Positions 10,154-19,766 of a stretch of DNA of 64,000 bases are shown piece after piece; position 1 is the stretch's first letter; each line of letters starts with the position of its first letter. Under the pieces are notes generated by a model. That model worked only from the letters and a program-made list of their open reading frames with translations, did no database searches and had not been told where the DNA came from. Source of the DNA: Chrysophaeum taylorii (Eukaryota; Sar; Pelagophyceae; Pelagomonadales; Pelagomonadaceae). Both the position numbers and the translations under genes were made by a program. Location of the stretch: NCBI GenBank assembly GCA_029834535.1, contig JAQMWT010000667.1, forward strand, positions 248,001 to 312,000, given 5' to 3'.

Positions 10154-13048
10154 ATGGCCGAAGCCAAGGAACGGGAGCAAGTGGCCTCGAGTGCTACGCC
10201 GAAGCCAGCGGCGGCAGTGGAAAGCTGGGAGGATGATCCCGAACTTGACCGGATCATGGCCGAGGCGGAAGCCCGAGAAGGACTCGGCGCGGAGACGGCG
10301 GCGCGACGGGCGGCGATCGAGGGCGCGACCGAGGCGGAGTTCGTGGAGGTTCTCGAGGAGGTGTGGGGCCACGAGAGCCTCCGCGAGGGTCAGCTGGCGG
10401 CCCTCGAGGCCGTGGCGGCGGGGCGCGACGGCGGCGTGTACTGGGCGACGGGTTCGGGCAAGTCGCTCGTGTACCAGCTCCCGGCGATGGTGGCGCGGAG
10501 ACGGGGCGAGCGCAAGACGGCGCTGGTGATTTCGCCGCTCATATCGCTCATGCAAGACCAAGTGACGGCGATGAACACGCTGGTGGGCGAGGACGTGGCC
10601 TGCTTCCTCGGCTCGGCCCAGACGGACAACGCCGTCGAGGAGCGCGCGCTTCGGGGCGAGTATCCGCTGGTCTACGCCACGCCGGAGAAGGCGACGAGCG
10701 GCGCGCTCTGCGCCGCGCTCGGCGACCGGCTCCTGCTGGTGGCCATCGACGAAGCGCACTGCGTCTCGGAGTACGGCCACGACTTTCGGCCCGAGTACCG
10801 CTCGCTCGGCCGGCTGCGGGGCGCCCGCGTCTCCGCGCCCTTGTTGGCTCTCACGGCGACCGCGACGCCTCGAATCCGCCGGGACGTCGAGACCAACTTG
10901 GGGCTTCGACCCGGCTTCTTCGTCGCCATCAAGAGCGTCGACCGGCCTAACCTCCGCATCACCTGCCAACGTAAGACCAGCGCGCTCACCAAGGACGCTA
11001 TCCTCAAGAAACTCAGCGTCGCCGTCCAGTCGTCCAAGAACGGCCCGACCATCGTCTACTGCGCCACGCGCCGCGAGGTCGACGACGCCGTCGCCGGGCT
11101 CCGGGCCCGACTGCCGCCCGAGGTCCAGGACCAGGTCGTCGGCTACCACGCCGGCCACTCGGCTCCTCAAAGGGCCGACGCGCACGAGGCCTTCCTGGTC
11201 GGCCGCGCCTCGGTCGTCGTCGCTACCTCCGCCTTCGGCATGGGCATCGACAAGGCCGACGTGCGCCGCGTCGTGCACCTCGGACCGCCGAAAACATTCG
11301 AGGGGTACTACCAGATGATCGGCCGCGCCGGCCGCGACGGCAAGCCTGCCGACTGCGACATGTACTTCGCGTCGAGCGACTTCGACAAGTACGAGTCGGA
11401 CTTCTACCTCGGCGGCCTCCAGCCCGAGGCCAAGGAAGCCGTCCGCGCATCGACCCGCGCACTCCGCTCCTTCGCCGAAGCCGGCGTCGACGCCTGCCGC
11501 CGCGCGCTCGTCGTCGACTACTTCGCCGGCGCTAACGGCGGCGACCGCTGGCGGTGCGGGACCTGCGACCTCTGCGCCGCCGCCGGCGACGCCGCCGGCG
11601 AGTCCGCCTCCCGCGACTTCACGCCGCAGGCCCGTCTCGTCGCGACGGTTGTCGTCAACGTCAGCGGTGGCGCGGCCATGACCGATCTGTCCACCGTGGC
11701 CGCCGGCGGCATGGTCGCGGGCGAAGACTGGAAGGTCCGCCGCTTCCAGAAGGCGGTCGCCGCCGTGGCCCGCCTCCGCGAGGAGGAGGAGGAGCTCGAC
11801 GCCAAGGATCACCCGAAAAAAAAGCATCGCTGCACGAAAGACGACGTCAAGGACTGGCTGGTCCCCGCCATGTTGAAGCGCGGGCTTCTGGTTGCCGAAC
11901 AGCGCCGCAGCAACGCGCACGCCCGCGCTTGGTCGTACAACGTCTACCTGCCGGGCGGCGCGCCGTGCGCCGCGCTGGCCGCCGGCACCTCCACGTTCTT
12001 GGCACCGCCCCCGCTCGCACTCCTCGAGAAAGAGCGCGCCGAAAAGAAAATCGCCGAGGAGCGCGTCTCCGAGCTCGCGCGGAGCGGCGTCGACGTGGCC
12101 AACATCCCGCAGGAAGAGCTCGAAGCCGGCGCCGGCCCCGCCATCCGGGCCGAGCTCAAGTGGATCCGCGCGCTCGCGTCCTGGCGCGCCAACGGCAAGC
12201 AAGACAAGGCCGACAAGTACGAGGCCGTGCTGGCTCGGATTCTGGCGTGGCGCGACGCGCAGGCCCGCCAGCACAAGCTGGCCCCCGTCAACGTCCTCGC
12301 GGACTACGTCGCCAAGCGCGTCGCCTACTCGCTACCCGGGACCGTCGCCGACCTCCGCGCCGTCGGGGTTCGCCACGCCGTCGGCATCGCCGATCTTGCA
12401 GCCGTCATTCAGGACTCGGTCGAGCAGCTCGAACTCCGGACTGCCGTCGCCGCCGGATGCGCGCCGGTCATCGCGCTTCCCCGAGACGCCCGGTGGCGCC
12501 CGCCCAACAAGTGGGCCCTCGCCAAGGCCCCCAACCCAAAGAAAAAGGCCAATTTCGAGATATCCTACGAGCGCTTCCAGGAAAAGGGCCAGTCCATCGC
12601 CGCCATCGCCACCGACCAACTCAACGGCAAACCCATTCTCCAGAACACCGTCGTCGGCCACCTCCTCACCGCCCTCGCGCACGGCCGCCCCCTCGACGTC
12701 CAACGCCTCCAAGAGCAGGCCGCCGCAATTTTGCCAGATCCTTGCGGCGCGCCCACCACCCAAGTCTGGACGAGGCTCGAAGACGCCCTCGCCGCCTGCG
12801 CCGATACGGTCGACGTCGTCGGTGCCGAGCGCTACGACGCCAAAACCCTCGCCCGAGCCTACGGCGGCGACGCCGCCGCCTGCGCTGAAATCGACTACAA
12901 GGAACGAACCCCGCAGCAACAGCAGGTATGCTCGAGCTTCTGGAACGACGTCAGGTGGTTTACGACCCTCAAGCGCGTCGGCTACGACCCGACCTCCGGC
13001 CAGTCCGAGCCGCCCGCGAAGCGCCTCAAGTCGCCCGGCCCGTCCTAG
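10154..13048 (+). CDS. RecQ-family ATP-dependent DNA helicase
   Basis: Intronless 964-residue protein. Helicase motifs are in order: motif I TGSGKS (99-104), motif II DEAH (199-202), the aromatic-rich loop directly after it (CVSEYGHDFRPEYR), motif III LTATATP (233-239), and motifs V/VI FGMGIDKADV and QMIGRAGRDG (387-396). A RecQ zinc site follows (Cys 448, 468, 471, 474), then a winged-helix RQC-like part (about 490-610). Near residues 800-870, YERFQEKGQSIAAIAT and NTVVGHLLTAL resemble the HTH_40 domain found C-terminal in some RecQ/WRN proteins. No exonuclease domain and no clear HRDC domain are seen. Known role of the family: 3'-5' unwinding of recombination and replication intermediates. 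Oddity: the loop has Tyr (SEYGHDF) where most RecQ proteins have Trp (SQWGHDF). The opposite strand also carries a long open frame here, an effect of the GC-rich codons. Confidence 0.96.
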   Translation: MAEAKEREQVASSATPKPAAAVESWEDDPELDRIMAEAEAREGLGAETAARRAAIEGATEAEFVEVLEEVWGHESLREGQLAALEAVAAGRDGGVYWATGSGKSLVYQLPAMVARRRGERKTALVISPLISLMQDQVTAMNTLVGEDVACFLGSAQTDNAVEERALRGEYPLVYATPEKATSGALCAALGDRLLLVAIDEAHCVSEYGHDFRPEYRSLGRLRGARVSAPLLALTATATPRIRRDVETNLGLRPGFFVAIKSVDRPNLRITCQRKTSALTKDAILKKLSVAVQSSKNGPTIVYCATRREVDDAVAGLRARLPPEVQDQVVGYHAGHSAPQRADAHEAFLVGRASVVVATSAFGMGIDKADVRRVVHLGPPKTFEGYYQMIGRAGRDGKPADCDMYFASSDFDKYESDFYLGGLQPEAKEAVRASTRALRSFAEAGVDACRRALVVDYFAGANGGDRWRCGTCDLCAAAGDAAGESASRDFTPQARLVATVVVNVSGGAAMTDLSTVAAGGMVAGEDWKVRRFQKAVAAVARLREEEEELDAKDHPKKKHRCTKDDVKDWLVPAMLKRGLLVAEQRRSNAHARAWSYNVYLPGGAPCAALAAGTSTFLAPPPLALLEKERAEKKIAEERVSELARSGVDVANIPQEELEAGAGPAIRAELKWIRALASWRANGKQDKADKYEAVLARILAWRDAQARQHKLAPVNVLADYVAKRVAYSLPGTVADLRAVGVRHAVGIADLAAVIQDSVEQLELRTAVAAGCAPVIALPRDARWRPPNKWALAKAPNPKKKANFEISYERFQEKGQSIAAIATDQLNGKPILQNTVVGHLLTALAHGRPLDVQRLQEQAAAILPDPCGAPTTQVWTRLEDALAACADTVDVVGAERYDAKTLARAYGGDAAACAEIDYKERTPQQQQVCSSFWNDVRWFTTLKRVGYDPTSGQSEPPAKRLKSPGPS

Positions 13049-13697
13049 CGGACAGACCTTATTTCTGATCAACCTGGCTCACCATAACACCTCCCGGCGC
13101 CCCCCATTTCTTCGTTCTACTACCTCGCCGTCACAAGAACGCGCTTCCTCCGGCACTCACTACCCCCGATTCGTTATTGTCTCCTTCCCGGCACATGCCC
13201 GCGGCGGCAAAAATTCGCGTCGCGAATCCGTTTCTTACCTTCTTTTCTTTTCCCGCAGTCCGTCCGCAGTGGATCGATCGATCGATCCGCAGTGGTGAAT
13301 GGAGTTGAAGCTTATTATTCGACGCTGTCGATCAAGCCTCCCTCCCGCTGCAGCAGCTTTGAGCCGCACTCGCCGCCCTGCCCGCGCGAATAGCGTGAAG
13401 ATGTCCCTTCCGCATCGTACGGAAGTCCTAATCGCCGTGTTGTCAGTCGACGGACGCTTTCTCGTCACTTTTTCGGCGGCGGAATGTGATTCGCGCGAGG
13501 CGCTTTTCGAACGAAGATTCTTCTGCCCGCGAAAAAAAAAAATATCGTGTGGATACGCGACGCTGATTTTCTAAGGACTGTAGTAGACGCAGCTGCAGCT
13601 ACCAGCGAGGCGCTTCAGGCACAGCTTGCGAGCATATATCATCACTCGCCGCTCGCTAAATTTGAACTTCAAATGAGCCTCTGTTCTGTAGAACACG
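13049..13697. other. Gap between RecQ gene and repeat copy A
   Basis: No supported gene. It contains a short gatc repeat (cgatcgatcgatc near 13274) and an A-run near 13531. The RecQ 3' end and polyadenylation signals should lie in the first part, but no canonical AATAAA is evident. Confidence 0.4.
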
Positions 13698-14722
13698 ACA
13701 AGTGCAGGCCAGTAAGTTCACCTAGTCCCAATCTCTAACCCCAGTAAGTTCACCTTGTCCCAGTAAGTTTCGTATAAGTTCACCTGGTCAGTAAGTTCAC
13801 CCAGCTCACACCAATCCTTTGAGCTCGTCGCTCTCGCCTCCGCCAATCTAAGCTGCTTTGATCCGCACGCGCCGCCAACCTTTGAGTTTACTCTAAAAAC
13901 CCTTTACTCTAAAAACCCCAGTATGTTCACCTGGTCCCAGTTTCACCTGGTCACTCAGTTCACCTAGTCCCAATCTCAAACCCCAGTAAGTTCACCTGGT
14001 CCCAGTAAGTTCACCTACCGTGCACGTGTAGACGCCGGGAGGGGGCTTATCGGTATTGCGCAGCACGTGTGGGGTAGGGTGGCGTCGTCGACTCAGAAGA
14101 GGATATCCTCGGGGTTGCCGATCGACAGAGAGCCACGTAGAGCTGGACGTGGCAGAAGACGGGTTTGGGCAAAAGGATGCCGACCTCGCGGGGCGTCTGG
14201 CCCTGGCTCTTGTTGATCGTTTGGCGTAGGCGGGCCTTAAGGGATACAGGTTGGAGGAGCCTCGGTGACAACGACACGATCGATCATGTATCTGGTACCG
14301 TTGCAGTGGCCGTGCGACGGGTCGAGGTTTCGAAGACCTTAAGCTCGCGATCAAAGTCAGCATGCCGTTGGTTGTCAGGGAGTTGAAAACTCTACTGTAA
14401 AGAGCGAGGCGTCGTCTTCCGACCCAGCCTAGTCAGCCGAAAAGAACTCCGACGCCTCGTCTCCGGGAAAAAAAGGCCGCGGTCATGCGCGCGTTGTCAG
14501 CATCGACAACATCGTTTCGACGGGGCGTGAGAATGGCGCGCTGAAAGAGCCGCCGCGGGTCGTGGAAATAGTCTGCGAGGTCGCCGTAGACGGCTTGGAG
14601 GATCACTATCTGGCTCTCGCGTCTACCTGATCCTTACTCTCGCGCCTACCTGATCCTTACCCTAAATCGAGGGACAGACAGACAGACAGACAGACAAACA
14701 TCTGTCGATTAGTAGTTAGGAC
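13698..14722 (-). mobile_element. Repeat copy A: truncated Helitron/PIF1-type helicase unit with satellite
   Basis: Begins with acaagtgcaggcc and ends with gattagtagttagga, the two end sequences shared by copies B-F. From left to right: AGTAAGTTCACC satellite (to about 14030), then on the minus strand the C-terminal part of a helicase gene. Readable pieces are TINKSQGQT and QLYVALCRS near 14270-14120, and the upstream part encoding AILTPRRNDVVDADNAR near 14500-14550. A GACA/AACA microsatellite (about 14675-14702) follows. The helicase frame is broken by frameshifts and by an internal deletion of about 120 bases relative to copy B. Non-coding today. Confidence 0.75.
13704..14028. repeat. Satellite array of AGTAAGTTCACC units with conserved spacer
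   Basis: Imperfect tandem units of about 19-32 bases: agtaagttcacctggtccc alternates with cctagtcccaatctctaacccc. The array is interrupted by a spacer of about 100 bases (13815-13915, containing ccaatctaagctgctttgatc) that recurs in copies C, D, E and F. Spacing is irregular, so this is a degenerate minisatellite rather than a CRISPR-like array. Confidence 0.85.
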
Positions 14723-15037
14723 TTCGGGCTTTTTTTTCGCACCCTCGCAATTATTTTGCCGATTTGGGGCAATGAAACGAATACGCTATTACCGCTCCGC
14801 GTTGATTGGTGGTGGAAAGACCCAGGAGGGAGCGGCGGCGGCCATCCGGCTGTTCGGCGCCTGTGCACGCAAACTGGTGACGCTGTTTCGGCCCGTATAT
14901 TTTCAGAACAGCCCCCCTAACTAAGAAGAAAAACAAACTGGGGAAACAGAAGTGTTATTTATCTATCTCGAGCGAAGGGGATCTCCGTTGACGACCTCGA
15001 CCCCCTCGGACGGAGACAAAAAAAGCCGCCGCTTTTT
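14723..15037. other. Gap between repeat copy A and sulfotransferase gene
   Basis: 315 bases with no supported gene. It contains T- and A-runs (14730, 15018) compatible with the 3' end of the minus-strand sulfotransferase transcript. Confidence 0.4.
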
Positions 15038-16120
15038 TCAGTTGTGGTAAAGTTTGTGATGAGGACGATTTTGACGTCTCGAGGGAGAACGGTGGCGGGC
15101 ACCGGTGTTGTCTGGTGCGATGTCGTCTTGGACATGGTCGACGTCGTCCTGATGACGGGTGGTGGTGTAATCCGTATAGTTCATAAAGGCGCGCATGGGT
15201 TCAACGTTGCGATAGAACCAGCGGGAGGACAAGAGTGTGTGTCGGAGCTGCAGCTTGAGGTCGCTGTCGGCGTTGTTGAAGGTGGTATGGGAGGCAGCCA
15301 TGCGCCGGAGGCGCCCGGCAACGTTGGACGAGTTGCGAATGTCCTGAAGGCGGGCGAGGCGCACGCACTCGTCGACGTTGTCTACACCCAGAAATTGGAA
15401 TATTCGTGTGAATTCCGAGTTGAAATCGGTCTCGGTCCGGCCGAGGTCGGCGGCGAAGACTTTTGTATTTGTGGCGAGGATAGCACGGTACGTAGCGTTC
15501 ATCGTGCGCAGCGTGCCGTAGGCGCGGTTTGCCTCGACAAAAATGGCCTGGCTTGAATTGAGCACCGACAACAAGCCGTGGTATGACACGTCGGGATCGA
15601 TCTGGATGTGATAGAGCGCGGCGCAAGCAGCGGTCGCGGCGGTACGGTCACCCTCGAGCGTCCCGTGGCAGCTTTCGGCAAGGTGCCTGAGGAGGCCAGC
15701 GATGTTGACCGAGTCGCTCTTGACGATCGACTCGTGGAGCCACGTCTCGGTTGAGCTCCTGTGGTAGAAGTAGCCGCTCAGTATGAGATCCAAGGGGTCT
15801 CGGAAAAAGAGCACGCCGCGGCCGTCGTCGCGGATGACGTCCGCGAGCTCGACCGCGTCGGAGAAGTCGAAATGATGCCAGTAGATGATTCTGTAGCCCA
15901 AGGACTTGTACGATTTGACCGCCTTGGCGCTTATGAAGCCCTTGTTAACGAAGTCCAACCCGCCGTGCTGCTTTATCTCGCGCAGCACGCCGCTAATCAG
16001 CTGCGTGCCCGTCTTATGTTTCGACGCCCAGAACCACGTCGTGTTGGCGGCGGGAACGCACGCGCCGAGAGACGGCACCACCAGCAGAGCCAGCAGCAGC
16101 AGCATTCCGGGGCGCAGCAT
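15038..16120 (-). CDS. Secreted/Golgi sulfotransferase-like protein
   Basis: I take the ATG at 16120, because the residues after it (MLRPGMLLLLALLVVPSLGA) form a signal peptide or anchor; an in-frame ATG at 16183 would add 21 residues in front of it. The 360-residue product has a PAPS 5'-phosphosulfate loop-like segment (FWASKHKTGTQLISGVLREI) near the N-terminus and a 3'-phosphate-binding-like segment (GVLFFRDPLDLILSGYFYHR) further on, plus a late FQFLGV...CVRLA stretch, as in PAPS-dependent sulfotransferases. Several NxS/T sites (NSS, NAT, NYT) suit a lumenal enzyme. The tail is Arg/His-rich and low-complexity. Expected activity: sulfation of a carbohydrate or small acceptor in the Golgi; the acceptor is unknown. 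It is divergent from the sulfotransferase at 16271, with about 150 bases between the starts. Confidence 0.78.
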   Translation of the reverse strand: MLRPGMLLLLALLVVPSLGACVPAANTTWFWASKHKTGTQLISGVLREIKQHGGLDFVNKGFISAKAVKSYKSLGYRIIYWHHFDFSDAVELADVIRDDGRGVLFFRDPLDLILSGYFYHRSSTETWLHESIVKSDSVNIAGLLRHLAESCHGTLEGDRTAATAACAALYHIQIDPDVSYHGLLSVLNSSQAIFVEANRAYGTLRTMNATYRAILATNTKVFAADLGRTETDFNSEFTRIFQFLGVDNVDECVRLARLQDIRNSSNVAGRLRRMAASHTTFNNADSDLKLQLRHTLLSSRWFYRNVEPMRAFMNYTDYTTTRHQDDVDHVQDDIAPDNTGARHRSPSRRQNRPHHKLYHN

Positions 16121-16270
16121 AGGATCTCCGCGTTTAGAATTTTTGCAGTAATTGAATACAACGATATCCTTGTATTCATTCATTCGAATGCTATAATGTT
16201 TTTTCTTCTAATAACGTTGTATGTCTGAGGAACAGTGGTGGTGTGCGGCCACAAGCCATTCATCCTCTTG
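16121..16270. promoter_or_regulatory. Shared upstream region of two divergent sulfotransferase genes
   Basis: About 150 bases separate the two start codons, so the promoters of both genes must lie here or overlap the opposite gene. The stretch 16140-16225 is distinctly AT-rich (attcattcattcgaatgctataatgt), unlike the surrounding GC-rich DNA. No defined binding site was identified. Confidence 0.45.
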
Positions 16271-17197
16271 ATGGGGCGCGCAGTGGCGATTGCGTTCGTG
16301 ACGATAGCGGTCGCGGCGGCGACCTCCATGGAGGTGGCGGAGGCACTGCGGGCGACGCGGGACCGAGCGACGGCGCTCGCATCGTTCCTCGCACACGGGA
16401 TTTTGAGCGATGAAACGGCTCTCACGCGCAAGGCCTTTGAAATCTACGTGTGCCTCGACAGGGCGGCGGCCTTCATCCACATCTTTAAGGCCGCCGGTAC
16501 CACGGGGGTCTGGTTCCTCAACGAGGTGTGTCCGCGCAAGCCCGATCGCTTCGTGAGCTGGGGCGAGTATTGCGACAGGTCGCGCGACGACCGGGACGAG
16601 TACCGCTGCCAGCCGCGGACTTTTGATGTCGAAGTCATCTTCCGGGGCGTCAACGTGACCTTGACAATTGTCAGAGATCCTCTCGAACGCTTTCAGAGCG
16701 GGGTATTCGAGCTCGCGCAGCGCGGCAACCACCGTCTTCTAGACGACGTCGCCAAAGCCGAGCGCGGCAACAGCACCGTCGCCGATGTCGTCCTCGACGA
16801 TCTCATCTCGTTGCGACGCCGGCACAAGATCCCAGACGGACACCTGATGCCACAGACCTACTTTCTCGCCCACTTCGCGGCCCCCCTGCCCACTATCAAG
16901 TACGTGGCCAAGGTCGGACCCGACTTTGAGCGCGAGCTGGCCGCAATCGCCTCGGCACTCGGCGCAGCCGACGTCGGCCGCCGCATTCTCGCTCTCGGTC
17001 GCGCCGCCGTCCCCCACCGCCGCGACGCCCACGACCCGGCCTACAGCCACGGCCTCGAGTTCATCCGTGACGAGGTCCTCGGCCCCGCCGCCCGCGCCAA
17101 GGTCTTCCACTACTACCGCGAGGACTATGCCTGGCTTGGGGGCACGCCCTCCTCGGCGGCGGCGGCGGCGGCGGCGAAAGCCAGCACCCTTGGCTAG
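16271..17197 (+). CDS. Sulfotransferase family protein (Sulfotransfer_2-like)
   Basis: The ATG at 16271 gives a 308-residue protein starting with a signal peptide or anchor (MGRAVAIAFVTIAVAAATS). Upstream in-frame codons lack an ATG. It has the PAPS 5'-phosphosulfate loop (FIHIFKAAGTTGVWFLNEVC) and the 3'-phosphate site (LTIVRDPLERFQSGVFEL). Later come a YVAKVGPDFE segment and a YYREDYAWLG end, both typical of Golgi carbohydrate sulfotransferases of the HNK-1/CHST or heparan 2-O type. The C-terminus is an Ala run. It is paired head-to-head with the sulfotransferase ending at 16120, although the two proteins are not close in sequence. The substrate is unknown; sulfated wall or mucilage polysaccharide is a reasonable inference for an alga. 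Confidence 0.88.
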   Translation: MGRAVAIAFVTIAVAAATSMEVAEALRATRDRATALASFLAHGILSDETALTRKAFEIYVCLDRAAAFIHIFKAAGTTGVWFLNEVCPRKPDRFVSWGEYCDRSRDDRDEYRCQPRTFDVEVIFRGVNVTLTIVRDPLERFQSGVFELAQRGNHRLLDDVAKAERGNSTVADVVLDDLISLRRRHKIPDGHLMPQTYFLAHFAAPLPTIKYVAKVGPDFERELAAIASALGAADVGRRILALGRAAVPHRRDAHDPAYSHGLEFIRDEVLGPAARAKVFHYYREDYAWLGGTPSSAAAAAAAKASTLG

Positions 17198-17572
17198 TAA
17201 TATTAAACACGTGGTGTGCGTGTGGCGCTTCGGTGTGCACACCTACCTACCTACCTACCTACCTACCCGCGCGTAAGCAAGCGAGAGGATGATCGAGGCA
17301 CCCCACAAGTATAGTATATAATAAAATTTTTGGCTGCAGCCGGTGATCGAGAAAAGGGGAGACGGTGGTTGTTTGCGAATCAACCTGCGAGATTGTCGCC
17401 GATCGTGACATTGTCGCGCGGCGATAACGGGGGGCGAAATGCTTCTTAAACTCGCGCGGACCGCATTCTCGACCGAGGCTCGTTCTCGCGGCACATCGTT
17501 GTCCTGACTGCTAAAGGCGCAGTAAGTAGTCCTTGTCCTTTTGGAGAGAGACGAACGGCGGCTCCGGACTCC
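17198..17572. other. Intergenic gap with ACCT microsatellite
   Basis: Contains five to six ACCT units (about 17240-17266) and an AT-rich stretch (tatagtatataataaaattttt near 17311-17333). No gene was seen. Confidence 0.6.
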
Positions 17573-19423
17573 TCACGCATCTCCATCGCTGCGGGCCCGC
17601 TTCGGCGGTGGCCCGTCGTCGAGGAGAGTCTCGGGGTCGTCCGCTTTTTCTTCCCCCGGCCGCGCGGGCTGGGCCTCGTCGGTCCTGACGACGAGCTTGG
17701 CGACGAGCACGTCGGTGAGCTGCTGCGCGGCACGACAGCTGGCGAGCGCGGCATCGACCGCCGCAACGCTCTGCTCGTCAGAGGTGCTGCTCGACGCGAT
17801 GCCGATCTTCGCGCTAACTTCGCCCTCGCGCGGCCAATCGCCGAGAGGGACCCACGGGTCAACCAGCACAAACTTCCCCGAGGCGCGCAGCCCCAAGGCC
17901 ATCACGGCCCAGCGCGTCTCGCCCGTCGCGTCGCGCAGGCGGCGTTCTACCTTTGCCCGCACCTCCTCCGTCCTCGCGTCCTCCGTCGCCCGAATCCCGA
18001 GCGTCACGTCGAGCGATTCGACCGCCACCGCGACGAACCGGGTGCGCATCATCGTCTCCAAGGGCATGCACGACGGCACATCACTATCCGAGGGCCTATC
18101 GCCGGCATTATCTGGAGGAGTTGCTTCGGGTCCGTTCGCAACCTCCTTGACGCGCGCGTCGAGAATTTTCAATCTCGCGCGGAGTTCTCTGACCGTAGTT
18201 TCGCAGTCCTCGCCGGCGAGCACGAGAGCGCCTTTTTCGGCCCGCAAATCTTTCCCCTCGGCCCGGAGATCGTCGATTTCGGCTCGTAGTTTTCCGTTTT
18301 CCACCCGTAGTTCCTCATTTTCGGCCCGTAAATCGTCAATTTCGAACCGCGCGCTTCCGCGAGCTCGTCGCTCCGCGTCGAGCCGCGTCTCGAGCTCGAC
18401 GAGACGAGCTTGAACTTGATGCGCCATATTGATGAAAGATGCTTGCAAAGAAGAAGAAGAAGCCGGGGATTGATGATCAGCAGCTATGAATGCGTCGGAA
18501 ACATTACGCGGCGCGTCGGTGCTTTCTACTCCGTTCTCGGCAGACCGTCGAACGTCCTGTTTTTTCGCGAGAGAACCGGACGGTTTTTGTGGGCGCGAAG
18601 GACCAGAGCCCTCGGCCGGCGCAACGCGAGGTCTGGGAGGCATCAGCTCGGCCAAATTCAGCTCCCCTCCATTCTGCATGAATCGAATGGTGCCACAAAG
18701 TATGCAACCAATGGCAAACGACGCGTCGATCACGAACACGCGCTCCCACCGCGAAGCATTTCCGTCCTCCGGTTTGTCGTCGCGGTGCGCCCAGTAATCC
18801 TCGTAGATTCCCTTCACAAACTCGGCAATCACAGCACCGCGAAACCCGCCGCGGAGCTCGTGCTCGTGCACGGAAATCCAATGCTGCGTCATAGACGCGA
18901 GTCGCTTCACGACGAAAGCTCGAGGTTCGCCGGGTCCGGGTTCGCCGTTTACTAATACGGCGGGGACCTCGGCCTCGGACCAAAAGTCGGCTTTCTCGTT
19001 GAGATATGCACACGCCCAATTCGGGATCCCACGAGCACCGTTCAACGACGCGATAGGAACGCCCGGCGACCTCGGCGACGCGGGCCGCGTTCCGTAGCCC
19101 GTCGTCGCTTCCTCGGTCGCGTCTCGTTGCTGCGTAACTGGAGCCTTGACGTGCCAGCGGAAGGCTTCGCTCACTACAGCGCTGATGGCATTGCGGTGGT
19201 CGACGTCCATCGCGTGCGCGCGCCGGAACACCAACGTGCACAGCAAGATCACGCTATCCTTGCTAAAAACTTTCTTCACCACCTCCTCGTCACTGCCGAG
19301 ACCGATGTCAACTCCACTCAGCGCTTCGACCACAGCACTTTCCCACGTCTTCGGTATTTGAATGCTCACCTTGCGGCCTTGGGTTTCCGGACGACGCGGT
19401 TTCGCGAATTTTCGCGTCGCCAT
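17573..19423 (-). CDS. Coiled-coil protein of unknown function
   Basis: The first in-frame ATG is at 19423 (MATRKFAKPRRP), giving about 616 residues without introns. The N-terminal third is mixed alpha/beta without a motif I know. It includes one hydrophobic stretch (FVIDASFAIGCILCGTIRFM, about residues 235-255) that could be a membrane segment or a buried helix. The middle (about 340-440) is a coiled coil with a repeating LRAENEELRVENGKLRAE pattern. The C-terminal third has another folded-looking part (RFVAVAVESLDVTLGIRATED...RWAVMALGLRASGKFVLVDPW) and ends in a basic tail (PPPKRARSDGDA) that could be a nuclear signal. No function is assigned. Confidence 0.75.
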   Translation of the reverse strand: MATRKFAKPRRPETQGRKVSIQIPKTWESAVVEALSGVDIGLGSDEEVVKKVFSKDSVILLCTLVFRRAHAMDVDHRNAISAVVSEAFRWHVKAPVTQQRDATEEATTGYGTRPASPRSPGVPIASLNGARGIPNWACAYLNEKADFWSEAEVPAVLVNGEPGPGEPRAFVVKRLASMTQHWISVHEHELRGGFRGAVIAEFVKGIYEDYWAHRDDKPEDGNASRWERVFVIDASFAIGCILCGTIRFMQNGGELNLAELMPPRPRVAPAEGSGPSRPQKPSGSLAKKQDVRRSAENGVESTDAPRNVSDAFIAADHQSPASSSSLQASFINMAHQVQARLVELETRLDAERRARGSARFEIDDLRAENEELRVENGKLRAEIDDLRAEGKDLRAEKGALVLAGEDCETTVRELRARLKILDARVKEVANGPEATPPDNAGDRPSDSDVPSCMPLETMMRTRFVAVAVESLDVTLGIRATEDARTEEVRAKVERRLRDATGETRWAVMALGLRASGKFVLVDPWVPLGDWPREGEVSAKIGIASSSTSDEQSVAAVDAALASCRAAQQLTDVLVAKLVVRTDEAQPARPGEEKADDPETLLDDGPPPKRARSDGDA

Positions 19424-19712
19424 AGTGTGTCCTCCGCGCCGCACGCCTCTCGACACGACCTGTAAACGGGGGATCAGGTTTTAATCGGGGGTTTGTCACG
19501 ACGCCCGGAATCGCGCTTTCTTTCTTTTTACACCACGCCTCAACGGACGGACGAGAAGTGTTGAAGATGATCACAATGCGAAAGATGTAGACAAGTTCGT
19601 TCAATTGCAGTCGTGCTTCCTACCTACCTATACAAACAATAGCGCCGGACAAATGTACATTACTATTATTATTATTACAGCAAGACCCTAGCCTGCTGTC
19701 GACGAGAAATCC

Positions 19713-19766
19713 TCGAGGGAGGGAGGGAGGGAGGGAGGGAGGGATGGAGGGAGGGAGGGAGGGAGG
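19713..19766. repeat. (GGGA)n microsatellite
   Basis: About thirteen GGGA units with one atgga interruption. A purine-only strand like this can form triplex or quadruplex-like structures. Confidence 0.9.

Noticed and set aside
9848-12274. 808-codon open frame on the minus strand opposite RecQ
   Set aside because: Antisense shadow of GC-rich codons; composition is Arg/Gly/Val-rich without domains, while the plus strand encodes a complete RecQ.
11554-13298. Two long Arg/Pro/Ser-rich plus-strand frames inside the RecQ gene
   Set aside because: Out-of-frame readings of RecQ with low-complexity composition and no motif.
13704-14028. Regular repeats resembling a CRISPR array
   Set aside because: Units vary in length and are adjacent without unique spacers of constant size; eukaryotic context; this is a satellite.
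14665-14672. ccctaaa motifs in the repeat units as telomere repeats
   Set aside because: Only a single heptamer per unit, in a fixed internal position; no tandem telomeric array.
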